In this document: piece by piece, positions 5,885-7,592 of the stretch
Position numbering within the stretch: the stretch's first letter is position 1
Layout of the letters: each line of letters starts with the position of its first letter
NCBI GenBank assembly: GCA_026418215.1
Contig: JAOABT010000247.1
Span: 1-7,592 of the forward strand
Direction: 5' to 3'
Source of the DNA: Clostridia bacterium
Lineage (GTDB): Bacteria > Bacillota > Clostridia > DSM-8532
Length of the DNA: 7,592 bases
Notes under the pieces: model-generated
The model's database searches: none
Told to the model about the DNA's origin: nothing
What the model saw: the letters and a program-made list of their open reading frames with translations, nothing else
Made by a program: the position numbers and the translations under genes

Positions 5885-7066
5885 ATGAAACGTGCAGTTA
5901 TAATTGTTTTAGATAGTGTGGGAATTGGCGAGCTGCCCGATGCGGCACTTTACGGTGACGAAGGCAGCAACACGCTGGGAAATATCGCAAGGGCCATGAT
6001 TAAGGAGCCCTGGTTCAAGCTTGATCATATGGCGAGCCTGGGTCTTGGAGCTATTGACGGAATTGATTATATCGAAGGTCCCAAACAGGTTCTGGGTGCC
6101 ATGGCCCGGCTGAGTGAGGTGTCCAAGGGCAAGGACACGACAACAGGCCATTGGGAGATATCCGGACTCATTTTAGACCGTCCTTTTCCGACCTACCCCA
6201 ACGGTTTTCCGTCGGACGTTATTGAAGCCTTTGAGAGGGCTATTGGCAGAAAGAGCATGGGCAACTATTCTGCTTCAGGCACCGAGATTATTGCACAGCT
6301 CGGTGAGGAGCACATGAAAACAGGCCATCCCATTGTTTATACCTCTGCCGATAGTGTTTTCCAGATTGCTGCACATGAGGAGATCATCCCCATCGAGGAG
6401 CTCTACGAAATCTGCCGCAAGGCTCGCGAACTCCTAAAGGGTGAGCATGCGGTGGGGCGTGTTATTGCACGTCCGTTCCTGGGTCAGCCCGGAAGCTTTA
6501 AGCGCACCGACCGGCGCAGGGACTTCTCCTTAAAACCCATCAAAAAGACCGTTCTTGACTATGCCAAGGAGCAGGGCCTGGAGGTTCGGGGTGTAGGTAA
6601 GATTGAAGATATCTTTTCGGGTGAAGGCATCACACACGCTGTGCACATCCACGACAACATGGATGGCGTTAACCGCACGCTTGAATGGCTGAAGGACGGT
6701 TTCAATGGAATATTGTTCACCAATCTGGTGGATTTCGATATGCTCTACGGGCATCGCAACAATGTAGAAGGCTACGCAAGGGCTTTGGTTGAATTTGACC
6801 AGAGGCTCCCTGAGATTATTTCTGCCATGAAGGATGAGGATATTCTGTTTATCACCGCCGATCATGGCTGCGACCCTACGACCGAGAGCACCGACCATTC
6901 ACGGGAATACACCCCGCTTCTTATTTATGGCAAGCCCGTTAAAGCGGGTGTGAATCTGCATACCCGCCAAAGCTTTTCAGATATTGCCGCAACTCTTGCC
7001 GAGTACCTGGGCATCAAGGCGAATATTGCAGGCACCAGCTTCTTGAACGAAATCATCAAAGACTAA
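5885..7066 (+). CDS. deoB: Phosphopentomutase
   Basis: DeoB interconverts ribose-1-phosphate and ribose-5-phosphate, and the deoxyribose equivalents, in the cytoplasm during nucleoside salvage. The 393-residue product has the normal length and follows the Bacillus cereus enzyme closely as I recall it. VLDSVGIGE holds metal ligand Asp10, and [10 protein letters not shown] (82-91) carries the phosphorylated Thr85, the same number as in B. cereus. [12 protein letters not shown] gives Asp285 and His290, TADHGCD gives Asp326 and His327, and [11 protein letters not shown] gives His338; together these form the two-manganese alkaline-phosphatase-like site. The substrate cap domain lies between about 100 and 220. 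The start is the ATG with GGAGG 6 bases upstream. The pdp gene follows 197 bases downstream in the same direction and makes its substrate, so the two form a salvage unit, whether as one transcript or two. Nothing is missing or broken. Confidence 0.97.
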   Translation: MKRAVIIVLDSVGIGELPDAALYGDEGSNTLGNIARAMIKEPWFKLDHMASLGLGAIDGIDYIEGPKQVLGAMARLSEVSKGKDTTTGHWEISGLILDRPFPTYPNGFPSDVIEAFERAIGRKSMGNYSASGTEIIAQLGEEHMKTGHPIVYTSADSVFQIAAHEEIIPIEELYEICRKARELLKGEHAVGRVIARPFLGQPGSFKRTDRRRDFSLKPIKKTVLDYAKEQGLEVRGVGKIEDIFSGEGITHAVHIHDNMDGVNRTLEWLKDGFNGILFTNLVDFDMLYGHRNNVEGYARALVEFDQRLPEIISAMKDEDILFITADHGCDPTTESTDHSREYTPLLIYGKPVKAGVNLHTRQSFSDIAATLAEYLGIKANIAGTSFLNEIIKD

Positions 7067-7263
7067 TGGCTCCAGTTTTTCATATTTTCCTGCATTTGCT
7101 TCAGCGGGTTTGGAACGGCAGCTACTCGGTGGGTTCATGGCGGAGGTTGGCGCAGCACGTTTTATCACAGCAGGTTTGGCAACAATGATAAGTGACGAGC
7201 GTAACGAAAGACTCGCTGTCCTGTGTTGGGACGTAAAAGTGAACTGAAAGAAGGCATAGCTAT
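7067..7263. other. deoB-pdp spacer with a doubtful small ORF and an imperfect direct repeat
   Basis: The spacer is long for an operon of two salvage genes and has no clear terminator: the T-rich stretch at 7076-7088 has no stem before it. An ATG at 7066 overlaps the deoB stop (TAATG) and opens a 40-codon frame ending at 7188 with no recognisable motif. CAGCGGGTTTGG (7102-7113) recurs as CAGCAGGTTTGG (7168-7179). The pdp ribosome binding site AGAAGG lies at 7249-7254. I recognise no riboswitch or small RNA here. Confidence 0.4.
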
Positions 7264-7572
7264 ATGAGAATGGTAGACATTATTGAAAAGAAACGCGAGG
7301 GCTTAAAGCTCTCCGAAGAGGAAATTGAGTTTTTTATCAAGGGCGTGACCGACGGCTCCATACCCGATTACCAGAGCAGCGCGCTTCTAATGGCCATTTG
7401 CTTAAGGGGCATGGATCAGGAGGAAACCCTTTGCCTGACCCAAGCCATGGTGAACTCAGGAGATAAAATCGACCTGTCATCCATACCGGGTGTAAAAGTC
7501 GACAAGCACAGCACGGGCGGCGTCGGTGACAAGACGACGCTCATATTGGGTCCCATTGTGGCAGCCTGTGGT
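7264..7572 (+). CDS. pdp: Pyrimidine-nucleoside phosphorylase, N-terminal part; cut by contig end
   Basis: Pdp splits uridine, thymidine and deoxyuridine with phosphate into the free base and (deoxy)ribose-1-phosphate, the substrate of DeoB. The 103 genomic residues begin [13 protein letters not shown] and include [15 protein letters not shown] (23-37), [11 protein letters not shown] (61-71) and the phosphate-binding [10 protein letters not shown] (81-90), matching Bacillus subtilis Pdp at the same positions from memory. The full protein should have about 430 residues, so roughly three quarters is missing. The N-terminal helical domain and the start of the phosphate-binding domain are present. 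AGAAGG 9 bases before the ATG supports the start. The frame reads on past 7572 into adapter sequence; the residues LSLIHI after Gly103 are not part of the protein. A bacterial thymidine phosphorylase (DeoA) is the alternative name, but the Bacillus-like motifs favour Pdp. Confidence 0.95.
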
Positions 7573-7592
7573 CTGTCTCTTATACACATCTG
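7573..7592. other. Nextera/Tn5 mosaic-end sequencing adapter (non-genomic)
   Basis: Bases 7573-7591 equal CTGTCTCTTATACACATCT, the reverse complement of the 19-base Tn5 mosaic end used in Nextera libraries. The final G at 7592 fits the continuation of one of the two standard adapters. Its position at the very end of the sequence, inside a conserved gene whose family match stops at that point, shows untrimmed library adapter rather than a natural transposon. Confidence 0.96.

Noticed and set aside
7067..7088. T-rich stretch after deoB as an intrinsic terminator
   Set aside because: No inverted repeat precedes the T runs, so the required stem is missing.
7573..7591. A natural Tn5 or IS50 end
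   Set aside because: The match is to the engineered mosaic end used in library preparation, it sits at the sequence terminus, and no transposase or target duplication is present.

Overview
The window reads as the end of an assembled contig from a Gram-positive anaerobe of the Clostridia/Bacillota type. The basis is indirect: AGGAGG-like ribosome binding sites before nearly every gene, a Bacillus-type pyrimidine-nucleoside phosphorylase, a family-4 uracil-DNA glycosylase, a cysteine-desulfurase-like enzyme of the kind common in Clostridia, and a motility-type sigma-28 (SigD) promoter, which suggests a flagellated host. GC content looks moderate by eye. The genus cannot be fixed from this sequence.

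Layout from left to right. Bases 2-811 are the C-terminal third or so of an alpha-glucan phosphorylase (glgP), closed by a strong intrinsic terminator at 827-856. About 250 bases without a recognisable gene follow. Next is a short-chain dehydrogenase/reductase (1106-1891) that resembles plant chlorophyll b reductases (NYC1/NOL) in its active-site segment and C-terminus. It meets, stop codon against stop codon, a leftward gene (1892-2971) for a leaderless protein with EF-hand/dockerin-like calcium loops. That leftward gene has a near-perfect sigma-28 promoter at 3026-3052. A rightward pair follows: a [4Fe-4S] family-4 uracil-DNA glycosylase (3115-3678) and a class V aminotransferase/cysteine-desulfurase-like protein (3753-4904). 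A leftward membrane-anchored metallophosphoesterase (4907-5701) converges on that pair with a 2-base gap. Last comes a rightward nucleoside-salvage pair: phosphopentomutase deoB (5885-7066) and the start of pyrimidine-nucleoside phosphorylase pdp (from 7264).

How the genes work together. The clearest pathway is deoB-pdp: Pdp phosphorolyses pyrimidine nucleosides to (deoxy)ribose-1-phosphate and DeoB converts this to the 5-phosphate for central metabolism. GlgP belongs to glycogen breakdown. The glycosylase and desulfurase may be linked through iron-sulfur supply, but that is inference from adjacency. The remaining genes look like ordinary chromosomal neighbours.

The last 20 bases (7573-7592) are not genomic. 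They match the Nextera transposon mosaic-end adapter, so the final residues of the pdp reading frame are artefactual. I see no CRISPR array, tRNA, rRNA, insertion sequence or phage gene. The most promising biological lead is the sigma-28-driven calcium-loop protein; second is the bacterial NYC1/NOL-like reductase lacking the usual catalytic serine.
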